Positions 8,643 through 18,938 of a stretch of DNA of 58,626 nt are shown piece by piece. Source of the stretch: Candidatus Freyarchaeota archaeon. Lineage in GTDB: Archaea; Asgardarchaeota; Jordiarchaeia; Jordiarchaeales; Jordiarchaeaceae. A model generated the notes under the pieces. The model made no database searches. It was given only the letters and a program-made list of their open reading frames with translations, and had not been told where the DNA came from. The stretch spans positions 1 through 58,626 of the forward strand of contig JAUQZE010000013.1 in assembly GCA_030587365.1 (NCBI GenBank), given 5' to 3'. Position 1 is the first letter of the stretch. Each line of letters begins with the position of its first letter. Made by a program: the position numbers and the translations under genes.

Positions 8643-9121
8643 ATGCAAGTACAATTTCCGGGAAAGCGACTGAAGATCCTATTTTAAGTGCCATAGACAT
8701 GTTTAAACTATTGCTGCAGTGCATAGATAAGGAAGACGTAAGCAAGAGTGAGATAGGGAAAAAATTTAGGAGTAGATGCAGAGAGCTACCCGGATTAATA
8801 GAAGATGTTGGATTTACACCTGCTTTAAGCTTCTGCTACGGAAAGGCGGGCAATGAGATATATCAAAAGGTTAAGGATATACTTATGAACAAAGGAAAGT
8901 TAAGCGAAGGTAAGGAAACCGAGAAGGGTTACGGGATATATCTTTATTTCGTGTTAAAAAGATTAAACGAGTTAGGATTAATCGAAGAGGATCATTTGAG
9001 TAAACCAGTAGATGCACTTGGATCAATAAGAGCGGGGAAAGAAAGAATCGCAAGTAGGATCATTAGGCCTTTTGTGGTTCAATTAAAGAAACTTTCTGAA
9101 GCGATTTTTGAGGTTGAATAA
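8639..9121 (+). CDS. cmr5: Cmr5, type III-B small subunit (Cas11)
   Basis: A 160-residue all-helical protein with FRSRCRELPGLIEDVGFTP and ALSFCYGKAG, typical of Cmr5. It begins with TTG at 8639 inside the end of cmr4, a four-base overlap. Cmr5 lines the minor filament of the complex and helps bind target RNA. A C-terminal DALGSIRAGKERIASRII region fits the family's last helix. Confidence 0.9.
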   Translation: MNASTISGKATEDPILSAIDMFKLLLQCIDKEDVSKSEIGKKFRSRCRELPGLIEDVGFTPALSFCYGKAGNEIYQKVKDILMNKGKLSEGKETEKGYGIYLYFVLKRLNELGLIEEDHLSKPVDALGSIRAGKERIASRIIRPFVVQLKKLSEAIFEVE

Positions 9122-9122
9122 T

Positions 9123-10508
9123 ATGAGTGCGTGGTCTGAACTACAAAGGCATATCTCGGCTGAGGATTTGATAGCCGAAATAAAGATTGCCAGCGTTACG
9201 CCAATCAGAACCGGTGGATACAACTCTCGACCTTACAGTCCAGAACTTGGACTAACTGAAAGACCGCGAACACAGGCTCTAAAAGGCTTGTGGAGATGGT
9301 GGGCTAGGACCATACTCGGTGGTGCCAAAATCTCTGCTAATCAAAATTTGCCCAAAAATTTATACGAACTGGATAAGGAAATCTCTGATTTATTTGGCAG
9401 TACAGACAGTAGCTCAAAATTCACTATTCAACTCATTGTTGATGAAAAGGGAATATCCTACTTAAAGTCTGATTTGATGAGAAATGTTCCAAGGATTAAA
9501 CTTGTGAGTATGGGAGAAGAACAAAGAAGAGAGAGATATTATTACACCCAAACTAGTATAATATTGAGAGCAAGAAGAATTAAAGAACTCACTAAGGAGG
9601 AAGCCATGTTTGGTTTATCCTCTCTATTGATATCCTTATTTTTCAGTGGTATAGGTTCAATTGTCAATAGGGGATTTGGAAAACTAAAGATTATTAATTT
9701 GCTACCAGGCCCCCGTTTTAAGAATGATAAAGATCTGAATGAGCTTAAGAAGATTTTATTGGAATTATATAAGACCGGTGAGGAAATAACATCAAAAATA
9801 AAAGAACTCATCAAAAAATCTTTAGAATACGCCTCATCTTATAAGGGATACGGAGCGGAAATTAAAGGGGTTTCGATAGACAACATTCCTCCTTACTCAG
9901 TACTTTTACCAGATTGTAGCCCACCAATCTTTCGTATGGAAACAATTCTTGTTCCGGGAAATAAAGATATTAGCCAAATTTTAGAATGTATTGGTAAATC
10001 TACAATGAAGACTGAATGGAAAAATGTAAAGGGTATGCCACCAAGGAGTGTGGGAAAAAATTTTCATACGTGGATTTTGGGTCTACCTCGTTATCAAAGT
10101 CCACCATACGAAGAGAAAGGGAAGAAGGTACATAAGCTAACTGGATACACTTTTGATAAAAGTGAAGAAACACGTAGACAGTCACCCATAGGGTTCACGG
10201 TTCTAAAACTTGACAGCGGAGAATATTGCATAGTAATATACGGGTTCTTAACAAGTGAGTATGCCCAGCAATTATCCAAGATAGAACACACAGGAATTCA
10301 TGTTGATAGACGTCACATTAGCGGAGTCATAGGTGTAGTGAAATCGGTCATAAAGACTGATGTTTACAATGATATTATCAGGGGAGGTATAGAGACTCCC
10401 TCTAGGGTGGTTAAGGTTACTCCAGGAGATACTGTGAGTATTTACCAAAAGTGTTTTGATGCAGCATACGATTTTATTAAGGAAATAATTAGAGGATGTT
10501 TAAGATGA
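9123..10508 (+). CDS. cmr1: Cmr1, type III-B RAMP subunit
   Basis: A 461-residue protein. The N-terminus has VTPIRTGGYNSRPYSPELG and RTQALKGLWRWWARTILGG, the hallmark of Cmr1. I chose the ATG at 9123 because GAGGT sits 9 nt upstream, just past the cmr5 stop. A second RAMP half follows, with FTVLKLDSGEYCIVIYGF. Cmr1 caps the crRNA 3' end in the complex. Confidence 0.92.
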   Translation: MSAWSELQRHISAEDLIAEIKIASVTPIRTGGYNSRPYSPELGLTERPRTQALKGLWRWWARTILGGAKISANQNLPKNLYELDKEISDLFGSTDSSSKFTIQLIVDEKGISYLKSDLMRNVPRIKLVSMGEEQRRERYYYTQTSIILRARRIKELTKEEAMFGLSSLLISLFFSGIGSIVNRGFGKLKIINLLPGPRFKNDKDLNELKKILLELYKTGEEITSKIKELIKKSLEYASSYKGYGAEIKGVSIDNIPPYSVLLPDCSPPIFRMETILVPGNKDISQILECIGKSTMKTEWKNVKGMPPRSVGKNFHTWILGLPRYQSPPYEEKGKKVHKLTGYTFDKSEETRRQSPIGFTVLKLDSGEYCIVIYGFLTSEYAQQLSKIEHTGIHVDRRHISGVIGVVKSVIKTDVYNDIIRGGIETPSRVVKVTPGDTVSIYQKCFDAAYDFIKEIIRGCLR

Positions 10509-11377
10509 TAAGGTTAGACGCTATTAAAAAGGCTAATTTTTGGAGCTACGTTGCTCTATGTGGGCGAGAGTTTATGCTAGAGAAGGGGAAGGGTGCAAAC
10601 ATCAGTGATAGAAAGAGAGAAGCATTAGAAGGAATCGTTAAAGGTGTTAATTTACCTAATGCTAGGATAACGAGTTTACTGAACGAGATAGAAAGTGCTC
10701 TAAAGCATAATATGTATGAGCTAAGAAAAGTTAGAATTAGAGCGATTTCAAGGGGATTGGTTGGTGTTTCTTCAACTTTTGGAAAAGTGTTGTTTGAAGT
10801 TGGCTTAACACTTGACCCTATTATGAATTTTCCTTACATCCCCGGATCCACTTTGAAGGGTGCTGTTAGCAATGCTCTGTTCGAGCTTCTACTTATAAGA
10901 TCTAAAAAGAATATCGCTGAAACTAAAGCTGAAGCTGAGAAGCAGTGTAGACGGCTATTCGGGGGATCGAATGAAGGAGCTGGACTTGTAGGATTTACGG
11001 ATGCTTATCCTGTCGCGGCAGGTGAGAAGGGCTACGTTGTTTATCCTGATGTGATGTCTCCCCATTATAATGAACAAGTTAAAACAGAACTCGACGTTCA
11101 ACCAATCCCCATAGTGTATCTTAGTATAGCACCTGGAACGGTCTTCCAGTTTTACTTATTGCTTAAGAGGTCGAGAGGAAAAGAGGATAAAAAGAGAGAA
11201 ATTAGAGTAGGAAACTCCGAGAACGCAGATATTACCGAAAAAACAACCCCTAAAAAGGAAGAACTTGGTCTTTTGGATTCTGCTGTGCTTTATGCTTTCA
11301 GCAGGGGTGTAGGGGCTAAGACTTCGGTTGGGTACTCCACCTTCGAGGTTATAAGTTATGAATCTGTAAAGGGGTGA
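10496..11377 (+). CDS. cmr6: Cmr6, type III-B RAMP subunit
   Basis: A 293-residue Cas7-like protein with FPYIPGSTLKGAVSNALF at about residues 115-132, CRRLFGG and VGFTDAYPV, then the C-terminal FSRGVGAKTSVGYSTF loop. It overlaps the end of cmr1 by 13 bases. Cmr6 sits at the crRNA 3' end next to Cmr1. A lysine-rich insertion (SRGKEDKKREIRV) lies before the last strand. Confidence 0.92.
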   Translation: MFKMIRLDAIKKANFWSYVALCGREFMLEKGKGANISDRKREALEGIVKGVNLPNARITSLLNEIESALKHNMYELRKVRIRAISRGLVGVSSTFGKVLFEVGLTLDPIMNFPYIPGSTLKGAVSNALFELLLIRSKKNIAETKAEAEKQCRRLFGGSNEGAGLVGFTDAYPVAAGEKGYVVYPDVMSPHYNEQVKTELDVQPIPIVYLSIAPGTVFQFYLLLKRSRGKEDKKREIRVGNSENADITEKTTPKKEELGLLDSAVLYAFSRGVGAKTSVGYSTFEVISYESVKG

Positions 11378-11385
11378 CTAAAAAG

Positions 11386-14300
11386 ATGAATAAGGAAGAA
11401 TTTTTCTGCTTGAAAGCTGCCGCTCTACTTCACGATCCTCCTACTAAGGCGTGGATGGTAGCGGGCAAGTTTGGGACCCCAAATTTTAATTTTCACGAGG
11501 AGGCATTTAGGATAGTCGGGGAGGCACTGAGCGGGACTAGCCTAGGGGATGTTAAAAAATATTTAACAGACAGTAAAGTTAAAAAATCTGATGTTTTAGC
11601 TGACAATGTAGATAAGTGGTTATTGGGCAAATTGGTGGGTGAGGATTACGGTGTTTTAGGAGTTTCGGAGGTTAAAATTAAGAACATTTTTAATCCTCTT
11701 TTCTCGCAAGATATTAGTCGAGTTCCTGAATCTCGCATTCTCAGTGGTTACATTTCTTCGATAAAAGGCATGTTGAAGAATGTTACTGACGTTGGTATAG
11801 CGTACCATTTGCTTTATGCGTGTTATGAACCTTTATGGATTGTTAACGGTCTTCCTGTGGGTCCAGCTGATACTAGGGTTCCTACGCATAGTGTTTTTGA
11901 CCACTCGTATGCGACTGCTTCCATTATCAATTGGTTATTTAATGGTACGGAGAAGGTTGATGGTATACTGTTATTTATTGACTTGGCAGGGATTCAAAGA
12001 TTTATCTCTAGCTCTAGGAAGCTTAGGGATTTGTGGGTTTCTAGTTACTTGGTTTCGGCGCTGGCTTGGTATTTGTTCTGGATTTTTGTGAAGCCCCTAG
12101 GTCCTGATGTTCTTTTAATTCCAACATGTAGGGATAATCAGTTTTATTATCATTCTCTGCTTTCTGAGCTAAGCGGTAATGTTGATGATAATGTGGTGAG
12201 CAGGGTTAAAGATCTCGCTAAGGGGATAACTGGTTATGATACAGATGAGCATACTTTTCCCAAATTTGCTGTGATTCCGGCAACCGCATCACTAATCTTA
12301 CCGAGTATCAACATTTTAAAAGAATTTAAGGAGTTTAAAGACGAAAATATAAATTCACTGGGTGATTTAGAAGAATTTGTTAAAAGAAAATATGGGGAAA
12401 TTTGGAAAAAGATTTTTGACTCAGTGTCAGATTTTTGTAAGAAAAAGGAAAGCGGGAATGGTTTTAATGTTTTCCTAAGCCATCTTTATAATCTTCTTGA
12501 AGAATGCAGAAAGTACGGATTTGATAAGACTTCACCACTACCGATTAGGGTTATCGCTTTAAACACTGAGAAATTCTACCAGTTAAGGACTGAGCAAGAT
12601 GAGTATGAGATTTACCACTACATGTTCCGACTACTGGAATACGAACAATGGCAGAGGAAGTTACTTAAAGGCAGACCAGAAGAAAGTTTACTGCTCTTCG
12701 ATATGACTTCTCAACCCTTAAAAGCTTGGCCCAAAGAGACGGGGAGAGGTTTTGATTACTGTACAGTTTGTGGAAACCTACCAGCGATAGTCATAATGCC
12801 AGCCGACTGGAAGCCTGCTACTAAAGAAAAGGAATCTGCTGCCAAAGAGAAGGACGAATATGATAAAACTCTTGAAGAGATGAAAATTGAAGCAAAAGAA
12901 ATCAGACCCATTTTTGGTCCGGGAGAAAGATTATGCCCCTACTGCCTTATTAAAAGAATAATAAGCATAGATGATATACGCGAGTCAGTGTTTTCTAAAC
13001 TAATCGGGGGAAAAACTTCAAAGCAAAAGTGGGAGATTAGATTTCCATCTGTGGCTGATATAGCTATTGCTACGTTTAGGAGAACTCTAGTTGATAAAGC
13101 TGACAGAATAAAACTAAACAACAAATTAGTAGAAAGCATAATACAAAAGACAGACAAACTACTTGGAAAGCTCGAAAGCCAAAAGAAAAAACCTCTCTTA
13201 AAAGCTGAGGAGAAACTACTGAGTGAGATTGGAGAGTTCAAAAAAGAGCTTAGAGAAGACCTTGAAGTTATAATATCAATAGATGCTGAGCAAACAATCC
13301 TCAAAGATAGAGACTCAGTCAGTAGATGGATGAATTTTATACGTACTATAAACGAAGAAACCAAACAATATAAACCAGATGTAAGTCCGCTACAATCCTA
13401 CTATGCCTTAATTAATTGTGACGGAGACAATATGGGTAAAATAATCACTGGTAAGATAAAGGAGGCATTTAGAATTACTGTTAATGACTATTTATGCAAC
13501 GCACCAGAGGGGGATTCTAAAAAAGTAATTGAGTACATCCTCGAGAATAGAAAAGATGAAGCTAAACAACTTTTAAATAAGGAAGGAATAAAAAACGCTG
13601 AAAATAAAATAGAAGAGTTAGCTGGTTTCTTAAACGAGTTGAAGTCTAAAAATGAAATACTAATTAGCCCTTCATACCACACATCTTTGAGCAGAGCTCT
13701 AATGAGAAGTGCTATCCGTGATTCTGAGATAGCTGAGGCGCATACTGGGTTAGTGGTTTATGCTGGTGGAGATGATATCGTTGCAGTAATGCCAGTAGTC
13801 GAATCTCTAGAGGCACTATGCGAGCTTCGGAAGAGATTTAGTTTACCTTCGTCTATACCTGGTTTTGATGTTTTAGAAAGCTTTTGGATGCCCTCACTTG
13901 TTTCTGCAGGTAGAAGCTCCTCAGTTTATTTCGCCCACTATATGTTTCCGCTATATTCCATAGTTCGTAATAACAGCATATTCTTGGAGGATTTGGCTAA
14001 GGAAGCAAAATGGCCGAAGTTAGGCATGGAAAAAGATACCCTTGCATTAACTTTCTCACCCCGAGGCGGCGGGATAACCTCACTATTACCATTGGGACCC
14101 AGTTTGATAAAAATGGATCAAAAAAGAGAACTAGCTGAATCAGCAAAAGAGATTAACTCAATTATTAAACAGATTGATGATGAAGTGTTTTCAACATCAT
14201 TATTGTACGACTTGGAAAATAATTCGGAAATGCTTATCAAACTGATTAAAAGTGACCCTCTAGTTGTAGAAAAGATTGTAGAAAAGTTTTTGGAATATAT

Positions 14301-14493
14301 CTTTGAAAGAAACACTCCGAAAAAAGCAGACCGAGTAGCAAAAAAGTGGTCACCCTATGTGAAAAGCCTAAAAGAAAAATACAATTTGACTTACTTTTTG
14401 AAGTCAGATGACCAAAATAAAAAGTGCTTCATTAACGATTTTATAAAGGCTTTAATTATTTATAAGTCAGGAGTTAAAGGTGTTGCCCTATGA
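11386..14493 (+). CDS. cmr2: Cmr2/Cas10, signal-synthesising large subunit of the III-B complex
   Basis: A protein of about 1035 residues. The N-terminal LLHDPPTKAW is the HD-like motif. A zinc-binding pair is CTVCG and CPYCL. The first Palm domain has INCDGDNMGK and the second has LVVYAGGDDIVAV (GGDD near residue 795), so oligoadenylate synthesis should be possible. The ATG at 11386 is preferred to the GTG at 11374 because GGGGTGA lies 8 nt before it. In the family, target RNA binding activates Cas10 to convert ATP to cyclic oligoadenylates, or in some III-B lineages to other adenylated messengers. A long charged insertion (about 840-900) is variable. Confidence 0.95.
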   Translation: MNKEEFFCLKAAALLHDPPTKAWMVAGKFGTPNFNFHEEAFRIVGEALSGTSLGDVKKYLTDSKVKKSDVLADNVDKWLLGKLVGEDYGVLGVSEVKIKNIFNPLFSQDISRVPESRILSGYISSIKGMLKNVTDVGIAYHLLYACYEPLWIVNGLPVGPADTRVPTHSVFDHSYATASIINWLFNGTEKVDGILLFIDLAGIQRFISSSRKLRDLWVSSYLVSALAWYLFWIFVKPLGPDVLLIPTCRDNQFYYHSLLSELSGNVDDNVVSRVKDLAKGITGYDTDEHTFPKFAVIPATASLILPSINILKEFKEFKDENINSLGDLEEFVKRKYGEIWKKIFDSVSDFCKKKESGNGFNVFLSHLYNLLEECRKYGFDKTSPLPIRVIALNTEKFYQLRTEQDEYEIYHYMFRLLEYEQWQRKLLKGRPEESLLLFDMTSQPLKAWPKETGRGFDYCTVCGNLPAIVIMPADWKPATKEKESAAKEKDEYDKTLEEMKIEAKEIRPIFGPGERLCPYCLIKRIISIDDIRESVFSKLIGGKTSKQKWEIRFPSVADIAIATFRRTLVDKADRIKLNNKLVESIIQKTDKLLGKLESQKKKPLLKAEEKLLSEIGEFKKELREDLEVIISIDAEQTILKDRDSVSRWMNFIRTINEETKQYKPDVSPLQSYYALINCDGDNMGKIITGKIKEAFRITVNDYLCNAPEGDSKKVIEYILENRKDEAKQLLNKEGIKNAENKIEELAGFLNELKSKNEILISPSYHTSLSRALMRSAIRDSEIAEAHTGLVVYAGGDDIVAVMPVVESLEALCELRKRFSLPSSIPGFDVLESFWMPSLVSAGRSSSVYFAHYMFPLYSIVRNNSIFLEDLAKEAKWPKLGMEKDTLALTFSPRGGGITSLLPLGPSLIKMDQKRELAESAKEINSIIKQIDDEVFSTSLLYDLENNSEMLIKLIKSDPLVVEKIVEKFLEYIFERNTPKKADRVAKKWSPYVKSLKEKYNLTYFLKSDDQNKKCFINDFIKALIIYKSGVKGVAL

Positions 14494-15557
14494 ACTCATC
14501 AGAGACTTTGAGTTTAGCCTTCAGAATAATTGAACCCATGATGTTCCGCGGCCCCGGCGAATTTGATCCTTCCGCCAGAGGCGCTCAGAGCCATGCTTCC
14601 AGCTTAGATATTCCCTCCCCCTCAACAATTGCAGGCGCAATTGCTACACATACCCTAAACATTGGAGCATCCAAAGTAAAAAACTTTCAAATACAAGACT
14701 GGGTAGAACAATCCCTAGATGTGCTAGGAAGCAACATAAGAATAAAGGGACCATTGATCTTATCAAAAGGCGAAATAATGGTGGATGATAGAGTAGGTGG
14801 CGGTTTTCTTAAACTTAATGAAGTAAAAGAAAAGTGCACCAAGATATACGGGAAGCTAAATTACAAAGTTGATTCCCTAGATAAACTGTACGATATTATG
14901 TCATTTGGAAAAAAATCCAAACCAGCTTATAAAAGTATCAAAAATGAAAGAGTTGGAGTAGGCCTAGTTCAAAGATCTAAATCAATTAAAATGGCAAACG
15001 AGGAACTCGGGCTGCTCTACTCTGCTCAGTACATTGATTACCCTAAAAAAGAAGAGAAAACAATTAACGCAATGGAAGTAGCCATAGAAATTATTGGCGA
15101 TGTAAAAAATACCACCAAATTAACGCCCACCAACAATAAACCCACAAAACTAGGCGGAGAGGGAAGAGTAGCCCTACTTAACGTTTCAAAAACCGCAATA
15201 ATCTTAGAGGAAATTAGAAAAACACTATGGAATGAAAAAACTAAACATAAAGGACACTTAGCATGCTATCTAGCAACACCCGCGCTGTTTAAGGGAAACA
15301 AAACCGTGGATAAATACATCAATGAGTGGGCTGAAAAATTAAATAGCACTCTCGTAGCAAATTACGGTGAAACTGACATTCTGGGGGCAGGATTCAGCAT
15401 TTATCATCAAAAAAGGAAACCAATTTACAGTTCACTTAAAGCTGGCTCAGTAATATTTTTAGAAGGCTCCTTCAACCTAGATGAACTTTACTGGGAATCC
15501 GACTTGGGGGAAGCTTCAAGACTAGGGTATGGCACACTCCTACCTGTAATATTCTAG
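14490..15557 (+). CDS. cmr3: Cmr3, type III-B Cas5-like subunit
   Basis: A 355-residue protein with IIEPMMFRGPGEFDPSARG at residues 13-31 and IPSPSTIAGAIATH, characteristic of Cmr3. It ends in SRLGYGTLLPV. It overlaps cmr2 by four bases and closes the operon. Cmr3 binds the crRNA 5' tag with Cmr2. No cas6, cas1 or cas2 follows. Confidence 0.93.
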   Translation: MNSSETLSLAFRIIEPMMFRGPGEFDPSARGAQSHASSLDIPSPSTIAGAIATHTLNIGASKVKNFQIQDWVEQSLDVLGSNIRIKGPLILSKGEIMVDDRVGGGFLKLNEVKEKCTKIYGKLNYKVDSLDKLYDIMSFGKKSKPAYKSIKNERVGVGLVQRSKSIKMANEELGLLYSAQYIDYPKKEEKTINAMEVAIEIIGDVKNTTKLTPTNNKPTKLGGEGRVALLNVSKTAIILEEIRKTLWNEKTKHKGHLACYLATPALFKGNKTVDKYINEWAEKLNSTLVANYGETDILGAGFSIYHQKRKPIYSSLKAGSVIFLEGSFNLDELYWESDLGEASRLGYGTLLPVIF

Positions 15558-15852
15558 AGTAAACTATTCCTCCCAACATTTCACGTAAACATCTTACCTC
15601 TACACCACTTGATATTACTAAATCTAGTTTCTAGGCAAATCCAATGCAGTATAAGATGCACCTCTCAGATGTAATTTCCTCGTTTCCAACTTTTAAATAA
15701 ATTAAGGGACTGTTTCCCTTTACTGAACATATCAAATATTTAGTTACCATCAACAACCTCTCAAGATTTTAACAACCTAAACAGCAACTTCCATTTTTCT
15801 TCTTATATAAAAAAGGTGCTTATCATCTGTCTCTGTTTTACTCGTCTTTATT
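15558..15852. other. Intergenic space between converging operons
   Basis: The cmr operon ends here from the left and the CARF-HEPN gene ends from the right. The sequence is AT-rich with no supported gene, repeat or palindrome. A T-rich run near 15795-15800 may serve as terminator. Confidence 0.4.
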
Positions 15853-17472
15853 CTACCTACGTCTCGGTAAGAAATCTATTCCGCATACATCGCATAACTT
15901 ATCCCAGTCCATCGCTTCAAATTTTCCACTAGTAAAAGTTTTTTTAACCCATTTTACTTCAAAATCTTCCAGATTTTTCTCCGCCATCTTCACGGCTACT
16001 TCAGCCATTTCCCTAGGAACACTCAAACAAAAGTGAATTGCATCATTCCTGAGATCGAAAACATCATTAGGTAATCTCATCCCCGCAGAATTTTCAATCT
16101 CTTTCCAAAATTCTTCAAGTTGAGTTGCATCCTCTGACCGATGGGCCCGAATCTCACCCTCGGTTCCCCGTTGAGAAAGCCTCATACAATATATAGGTCG
16201 TTCTGGCCGCCATCGAAGAGAATTAAGCAGATAAAGTGCAGCTGAAAATTTAAGTATCTCGTTATCCCATAAAAGTTTATCTGCTGCTTCAAATTCACCT
16301 CTATTTATTACTTTATTATCCTTTTCGACAACAAACTTGTTATACATCCACAACCTAATGACTCTTGCCTTCAGTAAAAACTCATTCAATCCAGAAGCGC
16401 GAAGCAGTGCTGAGCGATAATCCTCCCCATACTCAATAAGCCTTCCAATTTTTGCAAGTTCGTCATGAGCATAAATGAGCACTTCTTCATCTTTAAGATA
16501 GATCGATTCCTCCAAGTTATCTATGCTCTTTAACGAGTTAATACCACCCTTTAAAGACTGAATACTCCCTTTATCTGGCCAGATTTCACCCAACTTTTCC
16601 ACAGCAGTTGGACATTCCGCAGCTGGTATTTTCCTTCTTATCTCCTTAAACTTGAGCCAACTACCTTTGTAATCCCCATCATCCCATAATCGATAGAATT
16701 CCAACCACTCCTTAAGAAGCTCTATACAATTTAATTCTCTTTTTTCTAAAAAGGACTCCACACCCCTCTTTATTTCCTCTATAAGCTCCTTGGCTCTCCA
16801 GAACGCATAACTATTATATAATTGACTAACTATATCCCACTCCCCAAGTTTGAAGAGTTCCATAGGATTCTCTAATTCACTGATTCTGCACGTATACCCA
16901 TAGGGTCTCCCTTTCTCCTCGCTAAACTTATCAAAGTCTACATAACACACCGATGCGTTTGTATAAGCAGCAAAAAGATACGCACCCGAAACCATACTCT
17001 TTTTAGCACCCGTGATATCCACAACAACCCGTTTACCTTCATTGAGAAGTGGTAAAACATGTTTCTCAAGAAACTTAAAAACATCCTGCGGTGTGTCTTT
17101 CACTGTTTTCCATGGACTAGGTGCAATCTCAGGTCTTTCTTTTTCTGTAATTAACTCATTTTTTATTAATTCACTTACAAGCTCTTTGTACTTGTCTCCT
17201 CTTGCCGCCCCATCCTGTTTACCATACCTTTCGTTTAAAATAAGAACTAATTTTTCTGGTTTATATAAACAAAGAGAAATTAAAAGCGGATCCCAAGAAA
17301 ATCCTACCAGTTGGACAAGAATTTCCGCAGGTTTGGTGATTATTCTGTCTGGTTTTCTTAAATACTCTAATTCTTCGGGCAAAAGCTCTTGGATATATCT
17401 TTCCACATTCCACCCTTCCTTCCAATACCGACGAGTTAAATCCTCTAAATCCTTCTCTTTCATAACATTCAT
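15853..17472 (-). CDS. CARF-HEPN ribonuclease (Csm6/Csx1-like)
   Basis: A 539-residue protein. The N-terminal CARF domain has VQLVGFSWDPLLISL (residues 53-67) and VVVDITGAKKSMVSGAYLF (149-167), the ligand-binding motif. A helical linker is followed by the HEPN motif LRNDAIHF (R-x4-H) about 65 residues from the C-terminus. The protein ends in an unusual CDVCG pair. In the family, cyclic oligoadenylate binding to CARF activates HEPN RNA cleavage. AGGGTGGA lies about 6 nt before the ATG. It is the second gene after the small gene that IS630 has broken, so its transcription may now depend on a promoter within or beside the element. Confidence 0.85.
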   Translation of the reverse strand: MNVMKEKDLEDLTRRYWKEGWNVERYIQELLPEELEYLRKPDRIITKPAEILVQLVGFSWDPLLISLCLYKPEKLVLILNERYGKQDGAARGDKYKELVSELIKNELITEKERPEIAPSPWKTVKDTPQDVFKFLEKHVLPLLNEGKRVVVDITGAKKSMVSGAYLFAAYTNASVCYVDFDKFSEEKGRPYGYTCRISELENPMELFKLGEWDIVSQLYNSYAFWRAKELIEEIKRGVESFLEKRELNCIELLKEWLEFYRLWDDGDYKGSWLKFKEIRRKIPAAECPTAVEKLGEIWPDKGSIQSLKGGINSLKSIDNLEESIYLKDEEVLIYAHDELAKIGRLIEYGEDYRSALLRASGLNEFLLKARVIRLWMYNKFVVEKDNKVINRGEFEAADKLLWDNEILKFSAALYLLNSLRWRPERPIYCMRLSQRGTEGEIRAHRSEDATQLEEFWKEIENSAGMRLPNDVFDLRNDAIHFCLSVPREMAEVAVKMAEKNLEDFEVKWVKKTFTSGKFEAMDWDKLCDVCGIDFLPRRR

Positions 17473-17740
17473 AATTTATCCACCCTAAGTTATCCTCTCC
17501 GAGTCCATTCCCCCAATTACGAAGCGAGAAGGCGATTCGAATAACGGAAACCATTCCTCTTCGGATATATTTTTCCCGTATATTTCCTCAAGGGTCTTCC
17601 CTCTTATCAGAAGCTCCTTTACCATGCCAACCGCTATCCTCGCTCTGAGGATTAAACGGTCATAAAGGCTTACACTTGCAATTCTGGTGCCAAGAAGTAT
17701 CCAGTCTCTATTTTTGAAACAATTAATGAGATCATTGTTA

Positions 17741-18901
17741 TAGCGCTCCTCAAAAGTTTTGCGACTATTTGAGTTGCGAGCGAAAGAGTCAAATCTTTTT
17801 CTGGTTATATACTTGCTTTGGCGATGACTGTGGTTCTTCAGGGTGATGAGTGGCTCCTACGGGTGTTGGCGAGGAAGTGTAAGGACGCCAGGGAGAAGGT
17901 GCGCTACCTGGCTTTGCACGCCCTGAGCCGGGGTTACGCGGTCTCCTCGGTGGCGGAGATATTCTGCGTGGATGAGGCTACCATCTACCGCTGGATAGAG
18001 AGATGGCAGGCTGAAAGGAACCTCGCCGACCAGCCCAAAGAAGGAAGACCACCAAAACTAGCGGAGAAGGATAAAAAGGAGATCAAGAAACTCGTAGAGG
18101 AGAACGATCCAAAGAGACACGGGGTTAACGCGAGCTTCTGGGACTGCAAGGAGCTGCGCCTGTACCTCCTCTCCACGAGGGGAAAGAATGTTTCCCAGGA
18201 GACCATAAGGCGGTGCCTGAGAAGTATGGGGGCGCACTACGTGAAGGCGGAGATCGAGTACGCGGAGGCTGACGAGGGCGAGAGGGAGAACTTCGCCCAG
18301 CGTTTCCTCCAAGACCTGGCTTCCAAGCCCGATTCGGTCGTCGTCCTCTTCCAGGACGAGATGTCGGTGAAGTGTTCCCCGAGAAAGGGTTACGGGTGGA
18401 CTTTTGGGGAGAGGCTGGTGGTCAAAGCCCCCCAGACCGATAGGAGGAGGATGAACTGCTTCGGGGCCGTGAACCCCCTCGAGGGGAGAGTCGTTCAGAT
18501 GACCACCAAGAAGGAAGCCAAAGCCCCGGCATTCGTCCGGTTCCTTAGGAGGATAACCCGGGAGTATCCTGAGGGAGGGATATGGGTTTACGCCGATAAC
18601 CTGCGGGTGCATAAATCCGAGAAGGTGGAACGCTTCCTCCAGAAACACCCTCGGCTAGAGTTGAGGTTTCTGCCAACCCACTCCCCCGACCTCAACCCCC
18701 AGGACCAGTGGTGGAACTTTGAGAGAAAGAAGCTGCTGAACAACCGGTACTTCGCAACCCCACACCAGCTCGCAACGGCCATAAGCTGGTTTGGGCGCAA
18801 CACACCACCCGAACGCGTCACAAGCGTGTGTGCCCTCACACCCATAGAGAACCTCCTCGTACACCAAAAATAAAAACCCGCATTACTTTTGTGGAGCGCT
18901 A
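17741..18901 (+). mobile_element. IS630-family insertion sequence, 1161 bp
   Basis: Terminal inverted repeats are TAGCGCTCCTCAAAAG on the left and, as complement, TAGCGCTCCACAAAAG on the right, extended to 20 of 23 matching bases. The target TA is duplicated at 17739-17740 and 18902-18903, as expected for IS630/Tc1. The element has one transposase gene and is more GC-rich than its surroundings, so it is a recent arrival. Excising it restores a gene with an intact homologue in this window. Confidence 0.93.
17824..18873 (+). CDS. IS630 transposase
   Basis: A protein of about 349 residues. The N-terminal helix-turn-helix region has AVSSVAEIFCVDEATIYRWI; a second DNA-binding segment has NVSQETIRRCLRSMGAHY. 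The DDE catalytic core shows FQDEMSV, WVYADNLRVHKS and HSPDLNPQDQWWNFE, giving D, D and a final acidic residue. The frame is intact, so the element may be active. The ATG at 17824 is used rather than the upstream TTG. Confidence 0.92.
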   Translation: MTVVLQGDEWLLRVLARKCKDAREKVRYLALHALSRGYAVSSVAEIFCVDEATIYRWIERWQAERNLADQPKEGRPPKLAEKDKKEIKKLVEENDPKRHGVNASFWDCKELRLYLLSTRGKNVSQETIRRCLRSMGAHYVKAEIEYAEADEGERENFAQRFLQDLASKPDSVVVLFQDEMSVKCSPRKGYGWTFGERLVVKAPQTDRRRMNCFGAVNPLEGRVVQMTTKKEAKAPAFVRFLRRITREYPEGGIWVYADNLRVHKSEKVERFLQKHPRLELRFLPTHSPDLNPQDQWWNFERKKLLNNRYFATPHQLATAISWFGRNTPPERVTSVCALTPIENLLVHQK

Positions 18902-18938
18902 TAATTTTGGAAAGAATTCCAGAAATTGTTCCGCCCAT

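Larger units (their letters stand above)
17485..18938 (-). pseudogene. Small gene of the effector operon, split by IS630
   Basis: Joining the two flanks across one TA restores a 96-97 codon frame: MGGTISGILSKI from the right flank, then NNDLINCFKNRDWILLGTRI and SVSLYDRLILRARIAV from the left, ending at 17485. It aligns along most of its length with the intact 67-residue gene at 28083-28286 (SGILYKIKDKLVNGFKNRDY, LAGTRILSVNLYDHLILK). Each copy is the first gene of a minus-strand CRISPR operon, one before CARF-HEPN and one before III-D cas10. Function is unknown; it is helical and basic. Confidence 0.75.

Noticed and set aside
18058..18938. Minus-strand frames of 70-196 codons inside IS630
   Set aside because: They are opposite-strand shadows of the GC-rich transposase gene, except that the first codons of the one starting at 18938 are the 5' end of the split gene.
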